Part shown: positions 27,877-37,211 of the stretch, piece after piece
Layout: each line of letters starts with the position of its first letter
How positions within the stretch are numbered: the first letter of the stretch is position 1
DNA from: Chryseobacterium artocarpi
Lineage (GTDB): Bacteria > Bacteroidota > Bacteroidia > Flavobacteriales > Weeksellaceae
Length of the DNA: 64,000 bases
Reading direction: 5' to 3'
NCBI RefSeq assembly: GCF_001684975.1
Contig: NZ_MAYH01000001.1
Location: 620,001 to 684,000, forward strand
Program-made: the position numbers and the translations under genes
The notes under the pieces: generated by a model
Told to the model about the DNA's origin: nothing
Seen by the model: only the letters and a program-made list of their open reading frames with translations
Databases searched by the model: none

Positions 27877-28455
27877 ATGGAGGTTGTCGAAAAAATAACA
27901 ATGCCACAGAAAGAGAAAGAAAGCATCATCTCGCAGACCGTTTCCAACTACGGAGGGAAGCTGATGTCTTATATTCGTCCTAAAGTGAAAAACACGGAGG
28001 ATGCGGAAGATATTCTGCAGGAAGTGTGGTATCAGTTCAGTAGCCTTACCAATCTTTCTGAGATTGTGAATGTAGGAGGCTGGCTGTATAGAGTAACGGC
28101 GAATAAAATCACGGACCGTTACCGTAAAAAGAAAACAGAAAATCTTGAAGATTTTGTCTATGAGGATGAAGACGGAAGTTTTTCCATCAAAGATATTTTA
28201 TTGATGGATGAAAGCGCAGGTCCTGAAGTAAAGATGTTTCAGGATGAGATCTGGAAAAAACTGTTTGAAGCACTTGATGAACTTCCCGAAAAACAAAGGC
28301 TGGTCTACGTAGAAAACGAACTGAACGACAAAACCCTCCAGGAGATCGCCGATGAACAGGGAGAGAACATCAAAACCATCATCAGTAGAAAAAATTATGC
28401 TGTGAAGCATTTGAGAAACAGATTGAGAAGATTATACGAAGATTTAAAAAGTTAG
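27877..28455 (+). CDS. RNA polymerase sigma factor, ECF type
   Basis: 192 residues (ATG at 27901 is an alternative). Region 2 near residues 30-95 (NTEDAEDILQEVWYQF, GGWLYRVTANKITDRYRKK) and region 4 near 130-190 (LPEKQRLVYVENELNDKTLQEIADEQGENIKTIISRK). Not closely related to the sigma pair at the left edge. Two short genes follow on the same strand within 12 and 91 bases, the first a membrane protein, which fits an operon of sigma factor and regulator or target. Confidence 0.9.
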   Translation: MEVVEKITMPQKEKESIISQTVSNYGGKLMSYIRPKVKNTEDAEDILQEVWYQFSSLTNLSEIVNVGGWLYRVTANKITDRYRKKKTENLEDFVYEDEDGSFSIKDILLMDESAGPEVKMFQDEIWKKLFEALDELPEKQRLVYVENELNDKTLQEIADEQGENIKTIISRKNYAVKHLRNRLRRLYEDLKS

Positions 28456-28466
28456 AAAAAGAAATT

Positions 28467-28799
28467 ATGAATCATAAACACAAAAAAGGCTGGATTTTTT
28501 TATTGTTATGTCCACCATTAATTCTCTTAGCGGTTACATGGATTGTCATGTTGCTTTGGAATTGTCTGCTTCCGGAAATTTTAGGAGTTAAATCCATTAC
28601 ATTCTGGCAGGCGATGGGGATACTGATTTTAAGTAAAATTCTTTTTGGAGGATTTCATTTTGGTAAAGGAATGAAAGATTTCAAGGAAAGAAAAATGAGA
28701 GAGAAAATGGAAAGCTGGTCCCCTGAAGAAAGAGAAAAATTCAAGGAAGTCTGGAGAAATAAATGTTCCGGCGGATTCTTCAACAGAAACAACGAATAA
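28467..28799 (+). CDS. Small membrane protein behind a sigma factor
   Basis: 110 residues: two hydrophobic helices (about 9-33 and 45-66, with WNCLLPEILGVKSITFWQAMG between) and a basic, charged cytosolic tail WSPEEREKFKEVWRNKC. This architecture is common next to ECF sigma genes in Bacteroidota. The tail with a helical EREKF motif recalls heavy-metal sensor/Spy-type partners; a role in controlling the sigma factor is inferred only from position. Starts 11 bases after the sigma gene. Confidence 0.8.
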   Translation: MNHKHKKGWIFLLLCPPLILLAVTWIVMLLWNCLLPEILGVKSITFWQAMGILILSKILFGGFHFGKGMKDFKERKMREKMESWSPEEREKFKEVWRNKCSGGFFNRNNE

Positions 28800-28890
28800 T
28801 TTAAAAATTTTAAAGAAGTAGTAAAGTAAAATTAAAATTCATTCGTCTATATAAAAAACAAGAAGTAGTAAAATTTAAAATTTTGAAAAA

Positions 28891-29148
28891 ATGAAAAATT
28901 CAGCATTAAAAGGTGCTCTTGGGGCATTAGCCGTTGTGGGTGTAGCATTAATTGCTAAAAAAGCAATACAAAGAAAAAGATTTATCAAAGGTATTTTTGA
29001 TGAATATGGAATTAAAGAAAAATCACCTTTTGGGTTAGCAGATAAGATCAGAGAAATGAATGATGAAGAGTATCAGGATCTGAAAGGAAAATTTAAAAAA
29101 GAATTTGCATCAAAGTGTTGCAGAAAAGAGAATATCTGCGAAGCATAG
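28891..29148 (+). CDS. Small hypothetical protein, N-terminal hydrophobic helix
   Basis: 85 residues. A Gly/Ala-rich hydrophobic helix (residues about 5-24, LKGALGALAVVGVALIAKKA) precedes a basic RKRFIKG stretch and an acidic/basic helix ending in CCRKENIC with three cysteines. Family not recognised. Third gene of the sigma operon, followed by a strong terminator. Confidence 0.7.
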   Translation: MKNSALKGALGALAVVGVALIAKKAIQRKRFIKGIFDEYGIKEKSPFGLADKIREMNDEEYQDLKGKFKKEFASKCCRKENICEA

Positions 29149-29177
29149 AAAGTAAATAACTAAATTGAAATTGTTTA

Positions 29178-29220
29178 ATTCAGGCTCGGGAAGCTTTGCT
29201 TCCCGAGCCTGAATTTTTTT
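29178..29220 (+). terminator. Strong terminator of the sigma operon
   Basis: Sixteen-base perfect stem (attcaggctcgggaag / cttcccgagcctgaat) with T-run; one of the most stable hairpins in the window. Confidence 0.92.
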
Positions 29221-29304
29221 ATTTAAATCCTTCAGCAGAAGAATGATACTCCGGGTTTATAGAAAATATGAGTATTAAATACTAAATTTGTTTTTCTGTT
29301 TAAA

Positions 29305-29964
29305 ATGAATATTATAATGGCTTTCAAAAATATTTATATTATCATACTTACTGTTTTTTCTTTCATCACGTACGGGCAGAAATCTGAATTAAAGCAGAAA
29401 CAATATATTTTCTTCCTGCATAATAAATTCTTGGAAGGACATTCGGGGGATGAGGCGCACCCAAAATATGGTATTGTAGAGTATGAAAAAATGCTTCATG
29501 AGTTGAAGGATAGTAGTAATATTGTTCTTTTTGAAAAAAGGAAACCCAATACTGATCCTGCTGTATATGCTCTAAAAATAAAAAAACAGATTGATCAACT
29601 GATAAAAAAAGGAATTAAAGCTGAAAATATTGCAGTAGTAGGTACCTCTCAAGGAGGGTATATTGCTCAATATATTTCTTATTATGCGAAAAATCCTGAA
29701 CTGAAATTTGTTTTTATTGGAGCCAGTTTTAAAGATGATTCCTTAGAAAAGGATGAAAACTTCAGACTGTATGGAAAGATTCTGTCTATCACAGAGAAAT
29801 CTGATGATGGGCACGTTCCATTGTCAAAGGAAGAACGGTTTATAAGATCTGATATAAAGAGTTTTAAAGAAATAGAACTTAATACAGGGTTAAATCATGG
29901 CTTTTTATTTAAAGCTCTTGATGCATGGATTATTCCAACAAAGGAATGGATTTATGGAAAGTAA
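29305..29964 (+). CDS. Exported alpha/beta hydrolase-like protein
   Basis: 219 residues. Signal peptide ending near TYGQK (ATG at 29317 is an alternative start). Then a YIFFLHNKFLEGH strand and the nucleophile elbow VGTSQGGYIAQY. The region GLNHGFLF at the end could carry the catalytic His. Looks like a small dienelactone-hydrolase/peptidase-like fold but the family is not recognised with certainty. Likely periplasmic; single gene. Confidence 0.78.
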   Translation: MNIIMAFKNIYIIILTVFSFITYGQKSELKQKQYIFFLHNKFLEGHSGDEAHPKYGIVEYEKMLHELKDSSNIVLFEKRKPNTDPAVYALKIKKQIDQLIKKGIKAENIAVVGTSQGGYIAQYISYYAKNPELKFVFIGASFKDDSLEKDENFRLYGKILSITEKSDDGHVPLSKEERFIRSDIKSFKEIELNTGLNHGFLFKALDAWIIPTKEWIYGK

Positions 29965-30011
29965 CTTGATAGAACCTGACTAATGAGTTTTATTAGTAGC
30001 AGAATTATTTT

Positions 30012-30135
30012 ATTCGTGCATCCGTGGCAATTTAAAAGTATATTTTAGCCATACTCAATTTTATCGAAGATAAAATCCCTGCGTCTTAAAGCATAGTGTT
30101 TATCAATTATTTTGCGTCATTGCGTTTTCCAACAT
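30012..30135 (+). repeat. Composite of three dispersed repeat pieces
   Basis: Holds attcgtgcatccgtggcaa (30013-30031), gataaaatccctgcgtctta (about 30068-30087) and ttgcgtcattgcgttttcc (about 30113-30131). Each piece recurs, degenerate, at about 9770-9840, 10103, 19970 and 27540. Confidence 0.6.
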
Positions 30136-30248
30136 ATTACATATAAGATTGCTTTGTAGGAAATGTGTTTCAATACCTTTCCTCAGTTAAATTTTTAGAA
30201 TAAAGATCAAACACAAAGAAAAATAAATCCTTATTTTTGTATTGTTCA

Positions 30249-30896
30249 ATGAAAGATTACTACTATTTTCTCGGTATATCCCAGGATGCTTCAGAAGAAG
30301 ACATCAAAAAAGCTTATCGAAAGTTATCCTTAAAATATCATCCTGACAAAAACGAAAATGACGATTTCTTTGCAGACCGGTTTCGCGAAATTCAGGAAGC
30401 ATATGAAACATTGAGTGATTCTGTGAGAAGGCGTTCCTACGATCAGAATCTGGAAAGTCACCAGAAAAGTTTCCGATATAATATTCCACCAGTCATTAAA
30501 ACATTTACGGCAAATAAAATTCACGCTAAAAAAGGAGAGGAGATTATTATCAGTTGGCAGACAAGTAATGCTGACGTGGTAAAAGTATTGCCTTTCGGAT
30601 TAGAAAAGCCTTATGGAGAAAGGATCTTTAAGGTCACAGAATTTAAGGATGGAAAATTCCAGCTTTTGCTTCACGCAACGAATTCAATGTTACATAAAAC
30701 AGTAGTTCAAGGAATTACCATTACAGAAGTTTTTGAGAATGATTCTGACAAATTCAAAAACTCGGTGGAGGAAATGTTCAAGCCACAGCCTAGAACTGTA
30801 GTTAACAAAAGTGGGCAGCCTAAAATTGTTATGCTTTTTTGGGGCGTTATTATCTTGGCAATTGCCTTATATTTCCTGATTAAGGAATTTATTTAA
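30249..30896 (+). CDS. J-domain protein with C-terminal membrane anchor
   Basis: 215 residues from the ATG at 30249. Residues 1-65 are a J domain with the essential HPD (YHPDKNEND) that stimulates DnaK ATPase. Residues about 80-165 form a predicted beta-sandwich ([20 protein letters not shown], Ig-like), followed by a linker and one hydrophobic helix (about 190-211). Tail anchoring would hold the J domain in the cytoplasm at the membrane. No zinc-finger or G/F region, so it is a type III co-chaperone; client unknown. Stop codon overlaps the stop of a convergent 50-residue gene. Confidence 0.88.
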   Translation: MKDYYYFLGISQDASEEDIKKAYRKLSLKYHPDKNENDDFFADRFREIQEAYETLSDSVRRRSYDQNLESHQKSFRYNIPPVIKTFTANKIHAKKGEEIIISWQTSNADVVKVLPFGLEKPYGERIFKVTEFKDGKFQLLLHATNSMLHKTVVQGITITEVFENDSDKFKNSVEEMFKPQPRTVVNKSGQPKIVMLFWGVIILAIALYFLIKEFI

Positions 30897-31045
30897 GCCA
30901 TTTTTTTTCTTCCCGGGCACTTTTTACATCTTTTCCCTTTCTTGAATTTCTTACAACAAGATTTCTTTTCACAGAACATCTCTTCGTTTTTGAATGAGTA
31001 TACAGGAGCCAAAGGCGCAACTTTAAATGGGACAATCATATTCAT
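30893..31045 (-). CDS. 50-residue Cys/Lys-rich small protein
   Basis: Short frame with ATG at 31045 (in-frame ATG also at 31039) and TAA at 30893-30895, overlapping the stop codon of the convergent J-domain gene. The N-terminal half is uncharged ([16 protein letters not shown]); the second half reads [20 protein letters not shown] then CP, with six cysteines in a CxxxxCC...C..C pattern and many lysines. Similar Cys-Lys-rich short proteins occur in flavobacteria; I recall them only generally. Function unknown; metal binding would fit. Confidence 0.7.
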   Translation of the reverse strand: MNMIVPFKVAPLAPVYSFKNEEMFCEKKSCCKKFKKGKRCKKCPGRKKMA

Positions 31046-31486
31046 GCTGCAAATATATTAATTTAGAATAAATATAATTAATAAAATTTCATAAAATTCT
31101 TAAAACCTGATGTATAGCAGTGTCAACTGGTTTTTCAGCTCGAATTTATCTTTGAATTTTACCATTATATTGATTAATTTATTTACTAAAATGTTGGTTC
31201 AGGTTTTATTTTTCTCTTTTTAATATTAGTAAACTTTATAATCCTTATGAAGAATATTTCACTATTTTATTGTCAATGTATTGATGATATTGTTGAATAA
31301 TATTTATAAAATCAATACAATTGCTGTTTAAAGAATATTAAACCTTATTCAATGGCTATTAAAAGAGATGCTATTTAAAACAACTGGACGACTTAGTGAA
31401 TTATCATCAATTTTATACTGTTGTACAATCGTGTAAAAAATTGTAATTTTACCCATCTTTTTACAAACAAAATCTAATAAATAAAA
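31046..31486. other. Intergenic region upstream of gcvP
   Basis: 441 bases, AT-rich, between divergent genes. Holds both promoter regions. No conserved glycine-riboswitch-like GC helix pair, ORF or strong terminator is visible. Confidence 0.5.
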
Positions 31487-34345
31487 ATGAATACAGAACA
31501 GTTTGTGAGCCGTCACATTTCTCTTAATGAAGCCGATAAACAGGCGATGTTGGAAAAACTTGGCGTTTCTAGTATTGAAGAGTTAATTTCTCAGACCATT
31601 CCTTCTTCCATCCGTTTAGAAAAAGATCTTGAGATCTCAGAACCACTTTCGGAGTACGAAATGTTGAACCACTCAAAAGAGTTGGCATCAAAAAACACTG
31701 ATTATACAAGCTATATCGGTTTCGGATACCACAATACACTTTTACCATCAGCAATTCAGAGAAATATTTTTGAAAATCCAAGCTGGTATACTGCATATAC
31801 GCCTTATCAGGCTGAAATTGCACAGGGAAGATTGGAAGCTCTTCTTAATTTCCAGACTGTTGTATGTGACCTTACTGGTTTTGGTCTTGCTAATGCCTCT
31901 CTATTAGATGAGTCTACAGCTGCAGCTGAAGCGATGCATATGTTCTTCAACAACAGAACGAAGGATCAGAAGAAAGGAGAAGCAAACAAGTTCTTTATCT
32001 CAGATCTTGTATTGCCTCAAACAATCTCTGTATTGAAAACTAAAGCAGAAGGGTTAGGAATTGAAGTGGTTATAGGTGATCACAAAACTCATGCATTTGA
32101 TGCATCTTATTATGGTGTTTTATTACAATATCCAGGTAAAAACGGTATCGTTCTGGACTACACAGAGAACATTGTAGAATACAAAAAATTAGATCTTCAG
32201 GTAGCTGTTGCTTGTGATCCGATGGCATTGGTGAAATTGAAATCACCTGCTGAAATGGGTGCTGACTGTGCAGTAGGAACTTCACAGAGATTTGGTATTC
32301 CATTAGGTTACGGAGGTCCTCACGCCGCATTCTTTGCTTGTAGAGAAGAATATAAAAGAGATATTCCTGGAAGAATCATCGGTGTTTCTCAGGATATGTA
32401 CGGAAAACGTGCATTAAGAATGGCGTTACAAACAAGAGAGCAACATATTAAGAGAGAGAAGGCAACTTCTAATATCTGTACTGCTCAGGTTCTTTTAGCT
32501 GTAATGGCTGGTATGTATGCTGTTTATCACGGTCCAAAAGGATTAAATTATATCGCTGATCAGATCCACTTTAAAGCAAATGCTTTGAAAAACGGTCTTA
32601 AAGCATTAGGATATCAGGTGGTAGAAGAGCCAATCTTCGATACTGTGAAAATCACAATGAGTGAAGATGAGAAAGCTAGATTAGTAAGATTGATGCTGGA
32701 TCACAGACTTAACCTTAACTATTTCACAGAAGGTGTTGTAAGTATTGCGATCAACGAAAGTACTACATTAGAGAAATTAAACTATCTGATGGCTTCTTTC
32801 GCTCAGTTTAAAGACAAGCAGACTTTCAAGCTAGAAATCAAAGAAGGATACAGTATTCCGGAAGAAAACCTTAGAAAGGATGAAATTCTTACAGAAGAAG
32901 TATTCAACAAATATCACACTGAAACGGAATTGATGCGTTACATCAAGCGTCTTGAGAGAAAAGATTTATCATTGACTCATTCAATGATTTCTCTAGGATC
33001 TTGTACTATGAAACTGAACGCTGCTACTGAAATGTTGCCACTATCATGGGCAGATTGGGGAAGTGTTCACCCGTTTGTACCAGTAGATCAGGCAGGAGGA
33101 TATCAGCAAATGATTGCAGAGCTTGAAAAAGACCTTGCAACAATCACAGGTTTTGCAGGAACTTCATTACAGCCAAACTCTGGAGCTCAGGGAGAATATG
33201 CAGGATTAATGGTGATCAGAGAATACCATATCTCAAGAGGAGACCACCACAGAAATGTAGTATTGATTCCTCAGTCTGCACACGGAACAAACCCGGCTTC
33301 TGCAGCAATGGCAGGAATGAAGATCGTTGTTGTTAAAAACCTTGAGAACGGAGAAATCGATTTCGAAGATCTTAAAGCTAAAACAGAACAGCATTCAGCG
33401 AATTTATCAGCTGTAATGATTACATATCCATCTACTTACGGATTCTTTGATGCTAACATTAAAGAAATTACAAACTTAATCCACGAACACGGAGGACAGG
33501 TATATATGGATGGAGCAAACATGAACGCTCAGGTTGGATTTACAAGTCCAGGAAACATCGGAGCAGACGTTTGTCACTTAAACCTTCACAAAACTTTCGC
33601 AATTCCTCACGGAGGTGGAGGTCCTGGAGTAGGTCCTATCTGTGTAGCTAAGCACTTAGTACCATTCCTTCCTTCCAATGCAAATATCAGAATCGGAGCT
33701 AAAGAAGCTATTGATGGTATTTCTGCTGCACCTTACGGTTCAGGATTGATTCTTAACATTTCTTATGCTTACATTAAAATGTTAGGAACAGATGGTCTTA
33801 AAAAGGCTACAGGGCATGCGATCATGAATGCTAACTATCTTAAAGAAATTTTAGCTGAGCATTTCCCAATCTTATATTCAAACGAAAACGGAAGAGTAGC
33901 TCACGAATGTATCGTAGATTTCCGTCAGTTCAAATCTCTAGGAATTGAAGTAGCTGATGTAGCGAAGAGATTAATGGATTATGGTTTCCATGCTCCTACA
34001 GTTTCTTTCCCGGTTGCAGGAACATTAATGATTGAGCCTACAGAATCTGAAAGCAAAGCAGAAATTGATCGTTTTGCAGAAGCTTTAATCTCTATCAAAC
34101 ACGAAATTGATGAGATTGCAAACGGACAGGCTGATCAGGCAAATAACGTATTAAAAAATGCTCCTCACACAGAGCAATTGGTAATCTCAGATTCTTGGGA
34201 TAAACCATACAGCAGAGAAAAGGCAGCTTATCCGCTGGAGTGGGTGAGAGACCACAAATTCTTTGCTTCTGTTTCAAGAGTAGACGAAGCTTACGGAGAC
34301 AGAAACTTAGTATGTACTTGTGAGCCAATCGAAGCTTATATGTAA
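31487..34345 (+). CDS. gcvP: Glycine dehydrogenase (decarboxylating), P protein of the glycine cleavage system
   Basis: 952 residues, the one-chain form (fused alpha and beta halves). Decarboxylates glycine with pyridoxal phosphate and passes the aminomethyl group to lipoyl-GcvH. The N-terminal half starts [12 protein letters not shown]; the C-terminal half holds the PLP lysine, Lys702, in [16 protein letters not shown], with [12 protein letters not shown] and [12 protein letters not shown] motifs. Full length compared with the family. gcvT and gcvH are not in the window. Terminator follows. Confidence 0.98.
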   Translation: MNTEQFVSRHISLNEADKQAMLEKLGVSSIEELISQTIPSSIRLEKDLEISEPLSEYEMLNHSKELASKNTDYTSYIGFGYHNTLLPSAIQRNIFENPSWYTAYTPYQAEIAQGRLEALLNFQTVVCDLTGFGLANASLLDESTAAAEAMHMFFNNRTKDQKKGEANKFFISDLVLPQTISVLKTKAEGLGIEVVIGDHKTHAFDASYYGVLLQYPGKNGIVLDYTENIVEYKKLDLQVAVACDPMALVKLKSPAEMGADCAVGTSQRFGIPLGYGGPHAAFFACREEYKRDIPGRIIGVSQDMYGKRALRMALQTREQHIKREKATSNICTAQVLLAVMAGMYAVYHGPKGLNYIADQIHFKANALKNGLKALGYQVVEEPIFDTVKITMSEDEKARLVRLMLDHRLNLNYFTEGVVSIAINESTTLEKLNYLMASFAQFKDKQTFKLEIKEGYSIPEENLRKDEILTEEVFNKYHTETELMRYIKRLERKDLSLTHSMISLGSCTMKLNAATEMLPLSWADWGSVHPFVPVDQAGGYQQMIAELEKDLATITGFAGTSLQPNSGAQGEYAGLMVIREYHISRGDHHRNVVLIPQSAHGTNPASAAMAGMKIVVVKNLENGEIDFEDLKAKTEQHSANLSAVMITYPSTYGFFDANIKEITNLIHEHGGQVYMDGANMNAQVGFTSPGNIGADVCHLNLHKTFAIPHGGGGPGVGPICVAKHLVPFLPSNANIRIGAKEAIDGISAAPYGSGLILNISYAYIKMLGTDGLKKATGHAIMNANYLKEILAEHFPILYSNENGRVAHECIVDFRQFKSLGIEVADVAKRLMDYGFHAPTVSFPVAGTLMIEPTESESKAEIDRFAEALISIKHEIDEIANGQADQANNVLKNAPHTEQLVISDSWDKPYSREKAAYPLEWVRDHKFFASVSRVDEAYGDRNLVCTCEPIEAYM

Positions 34346-34367
34346 TTAGAAACATTTCTAAATATAT

Positions 34368-34398
34368 AATCCCTCTCAGTGTTGAGAGGGATTTTTTT
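34368..34398. terminator. Terminator between gcvP and the convergent S41 gene
   Basis: Stem ccctctcagt-type: aatccctctca / tgagagggatt with T-run on the plus strand and A/T-rich on the other. Confidence 0.85.
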
Positions 34399-34436
34399 TA
34401 TAAAATCAATTAGTTTTTATATCTATTCTTTCAGGA

Positions 34437-35900
34437 TTACTTGCCATTCAATACATTGCTTACATACTCAGTCCATTCATATAACGGTATGCTTCTGTCT
34501 AAATAGAAATCCGGTTGTAAACCTTTGCTGTCAATCGTAAAGTCAGGAATACGCATACTTCTTGATAGAGAATATCCTAGTTGAAATTCATTGCAAGGCG
34601 AAGGAACATAATACATATTAGAAACATCCAGCACTCCAAACGTAGTTGTCCCAAACAGCTTTACTTTTCTGCTTTGTTTCGCTGCCAGTAAAAATTGCTC
34701 ATCAGTACTTCCGTTACCTTGGTTGATAATAATTCCTACATTTTTTGGATAAGGATGAATAGTATCATACTTTGTAGTGGTGACAACACTTTTATTCAGA
34801 TTTACAAATTTTCCGTGTTCCTGCTCCAGTCTGTCGAACGAAGTTTTTGCCCACTTTTTACTTTCTTCATCAAACCCATATTCAGGCTTATTGATGAAAT
34901 CCAGCATCCTTTGATTGTTCAGCTGAGTAGACAGGTATTCTACGCCTACTGTTCTGATTGGGTTGGTGTAAATTAATGGCAGGATTTGGTTGTAGCTTGC
35001 ATCACTTCCTCCAGTTCCGTTTCTGATATCGATAATGAGATTTTCAGTGGAAAGAATTCTTTCCTTGTTTGCTGTAATTACGCTGTCTATTTTTTGTTTC
35101 TCAGAAGCGCGAAAAGATGGAATTCTAAAATAAAGTGTAGTTTCATTAAGTTTTTCAATATAAGGCTTATCAGCGCTGATAGATTTAAAATACTGTATGT
35201 ATTGAGGTTCGTCCTCAAATTTTGGATAAACCCTTGAAAGTGTAAAATCACCAATCTGTAAATGGTTTTTTCCGATAAATTTTATGTCTGTAGATTCATC
35301 TGCGGAATGATCTCGCTTGTAAAAAATAGAATTAATCTTGTTGTCAGATACACTCATCTTAAGCTTTACCTGTCCCTTGGTCCAGGTTTCTGCGCCGGAT
35401 TCTATTATAAATCCAATATATTGATTCCCTTTTTTCTTAATTCCAATTTTATAGGGTTCCGTTTCCCAGATTCCTTCATAGTTAGAAATTTTGCCCTTTT
35501 CCAGGTAATTTTTGAAATCTTTGTCATTGATAGGAAATGTTTCCCAGTCGGAATATTTATTTTCGGACTTTTGATTAGAAGAAGCTTGTTGAGTTTCCTG
35601 TTTGTTGATTGGTCTTATTGAGATGTGCCCCGAACGGAAAAAGGTAAGCCAATCATAAAGAAGAGAGCTACATTCTGTAAATGTTTTAGCGGTCTTTACC
35701 TTCTCTGCTGTTCTTTTGTTATGATCTTCGTACGCCTGGTTTCCTTTTTGTTTTAACGCGTATTCAAAGCCGGCGTCATTTACTTCAAACGTTTTTTTTA
35801 CCCATTCGAAATTTTTAGAGCAATCACATGACTGAGCGTATAAAGAAGTTGTTGTTAATGTAAATAAAGATGAAAGTAGTACAGCTTTTAAATTTTTCAT
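34437..35900 (-). CDS. S41 family peptidase-like exported protein
   Basis: 487 residues. Signal peptide ends near LYAQS; the mature protein begins with CDCSKNFEWVKKTFEVND. The S41 core has LIIDIRNGTGGSDAS and the serine motif NQGNGSTDEQFLLAAK, followed by FGTTTFG and a C-terminal QPDFYLD. Compared with 2440-3972 it has no PDZ-like turn and a different N-terminal domain. Probably a periplasmic or secreted C-terminal-processing-type protease; substrate unknown. Convergent with gcvP. Confidence 0.82.
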   Translation of the reverse strand: MKNLKAVLLSSLFTLTTTSLYAQSCDCSKNFEWVKKTFEVNDAGFEYALKQKGNQAYEDHNKRTAEKVKTAKTFTECSSLLYDWLTFFRSGHISIRPINKQETQQASSNQKSENKYSDWETFPINDKDFKNYLEKGKISNYEGIWETEPYKIGIKKKGNQYIGFIIESGAETWTKGQVKLKMSVSDNKINSIFYKRDHSADESTDIKFIGKNHLQIGDFTLSRVYPKFEDEPQYIQYFKSISADKPYIEKLNETTLYFRIPSFRASEKQKIDSVITANKERILSTENLIIDIRNGTGGSDASYNQILPLIYTNPIRTVGVEYLSTQLNNQRMLDFINKPEYGFDEESKKWAKTSFDRLEQEHGKFVNLNKSVVTTTKYDTIHPYPKNVGIIINQGNGSTDEQFLLAAKQSRKVKLFGTTTFGVLDVSNMYYVPSPCNEFQLGYSLSRSMRIPDFTIDSKGLQPDFYLDRSIPLYEWTEYVSNVLNGK

Positions 35901-36094
35901 GGAGTTAATTTATAATAGGACATCTGATATCCCTTAAATATTACATTTTGAAGAGTTTTTTTACTCTTTCATTCTATTTTTATGTAATAAATCAAGTGGG
36001 AATTAATGTTAGCTAAAAATAAACAAATTATATTAGAAATAATTGCTACAATATGCTTTTGGTTAAATATATTCTCCTTGTGATCTAAATATAA

Positions 36095-36124
36095 AAAGTC
36101 CCCCAAACTTTGAGAGACTCTTTA
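36095..36124 (-). terminator. Terminator of the small lipoprotein gene
   Basis: On the minus strand agtctctcaaa / tttgggggact (two G-U pairs) followed by tttttat; 19 bases after the stop at 36143. Confidence 0.75.
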
Positions 36125-36142
36125 TGCGTTATATTTATTTTG

Positions 36143-36316
36143 TTATCTTCTTTTGTAGCTGTAAGCAACCAAAATTGCTACGCCCATAGTAAGTACGGTT
36201 ATCATTGAAATCGTTTCAATTGAGATTCCACTTTTCATCTGTGTGTTTTCTTTTTCACATGAAAAAAAGAATAATACTGTCATTAATAAACAGCCCGATA
36301 GTAATTTTTTAATCAT
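36143..36316 (-). CDS. Small lipoprotein with second hydrophobic helix
   Basis: 57 residues, ATG at 36316, stop at 36143. The N-terminus MIKKLLSGCLLMTVLFFFSC is a hydrophobic stretch ending in a lipobox-like SC (Cys20), then KENTQM linker and a second hydrophobic helix (about 33-52, ISMITVLTMGVAILVA) ending in YSYKRR. Good terminator downstream. Family not recognised; could be a membrane peptide with two anchors. Confidence 0.65.
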   Translation of the reverse strand: MIKKLLSGCLLMTVLFFFSCEKENTQMKSGISIETISMITVLTMGVAILVAYSYKRR

Positions 36317-36479
36317 AAATGTATTTGTTTGGTTCTTAATTTTTTATGATCAAAAAGTATACCGAATTTGTAGACTAAAAAAAGTGCTGTTTTAAGCTGT
36401 TTTTAAGCTGTTTACTGAAATTGATTTAGTATAATTTTATATGTTTTTAACGAGATAAGAATGCTTTTTATCTTTTCTG

Positions 36480-37211
36480 TCAATTTTTTTCATTCCAATA
36501 ATAGCTGTCCGGATATATTCTTGCTCCAAAAACAGCAGTTCCTACCCGTACAATCGTTGCTCCTTCTTCAATGGCTGTTTCCAGATCACCACTCATTCCC
36601 ATGGAAAGTTCTTTCATTTCTACATTAGGAATATTTTCGAGAATGATTTCCTGCTGAAGATTTTTAAGGATTTTAAAGCACTTTCTTACCTTTTCTGTTT
36701 CCGCACTGAATAATCCAATGGTCATCAAGCCTTTGATTTTTAATGTAGAGAATTCGGCAACTCTCTTGGTCAGTTCAATAGCATTTTTCGGATCTACACC
36801 AAATTTACTTTCTTCATTAGAAGTATTCACCTGGATTAATACTTCGATGGTTTTGTTTTCCGCTAAAAGCCTTTGATGCAGTTTCTCAGCCAGATCCAGA
36901 CGGTCAAGAGACTGAACACATGTTACATCGTATTTCAGAATATCTTTGATCTTATTGGTCTGGAGGTGTCCTATAAAATGATTGATATGTGGAATATCTT
37001 TTAATTCTTCATACTTCTCCTTCAGTTCCTGTACTTTGTTTTCTGCAATTAAAACCTGTTCGTTTTCAATAGCCACTTTAATACGTTCAGCAGAAACGGT
37101 TTTAGTTGCCAATAAAAGCTTTACTTCATCAGGTTTTCTTCCTGCTTTTTCGCATGCATTTTTGATCCGGGTATTGATGATTTCAAGATTGTGAAGGATA
37201 TCTTCTTTCAT
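36480..37211 (-). CDS. yggS: YggS family pyridoxal-phosphate homeostasis protein
   Basis: 243 residues, TIM-barrel PLP-binding protein of the YggS/PROSC family that keeps free pyridoxal phosphate balanced; it has no known catalytic activity. PLP lysine is Lys37 in LLLATKTVS; other signatures are FIGHLQTNKI, QVNTSNEESKFG and SMGMSGDLETAI. The start codon overlaps the stop of the upstream AAA gene (TAATG), so both are translated from one mRNA. Confidence 0.93.
   Translation of the reverse strand: MKEDILHNLEIINTRIKNACEKAGRKPDEVKLLLATKTVSAERIKVAIENEQVLIAENKVQELKEKYEELKDIPHINHFIGHLQTNKIKDILKYDVTCVQSLDRLDLAEKLHQRLLAENKTIEVLIQVNTSNEESKFGVDPKNAIELTKRVAEFSTLKIKGLMTIGLFSAETEKVRKCFKILKNLQQEIILENIPNVEMKELSMGMSGDLETAIEEGATIVRVGTAVFGARIYPDSYYWNEKN

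Noticed and set aside
31046..31486. Possible glycine riboswitch before gcvP
   Set aside because: No matching conserved GC helices; the region is plain AT-rich intergenic DNA.
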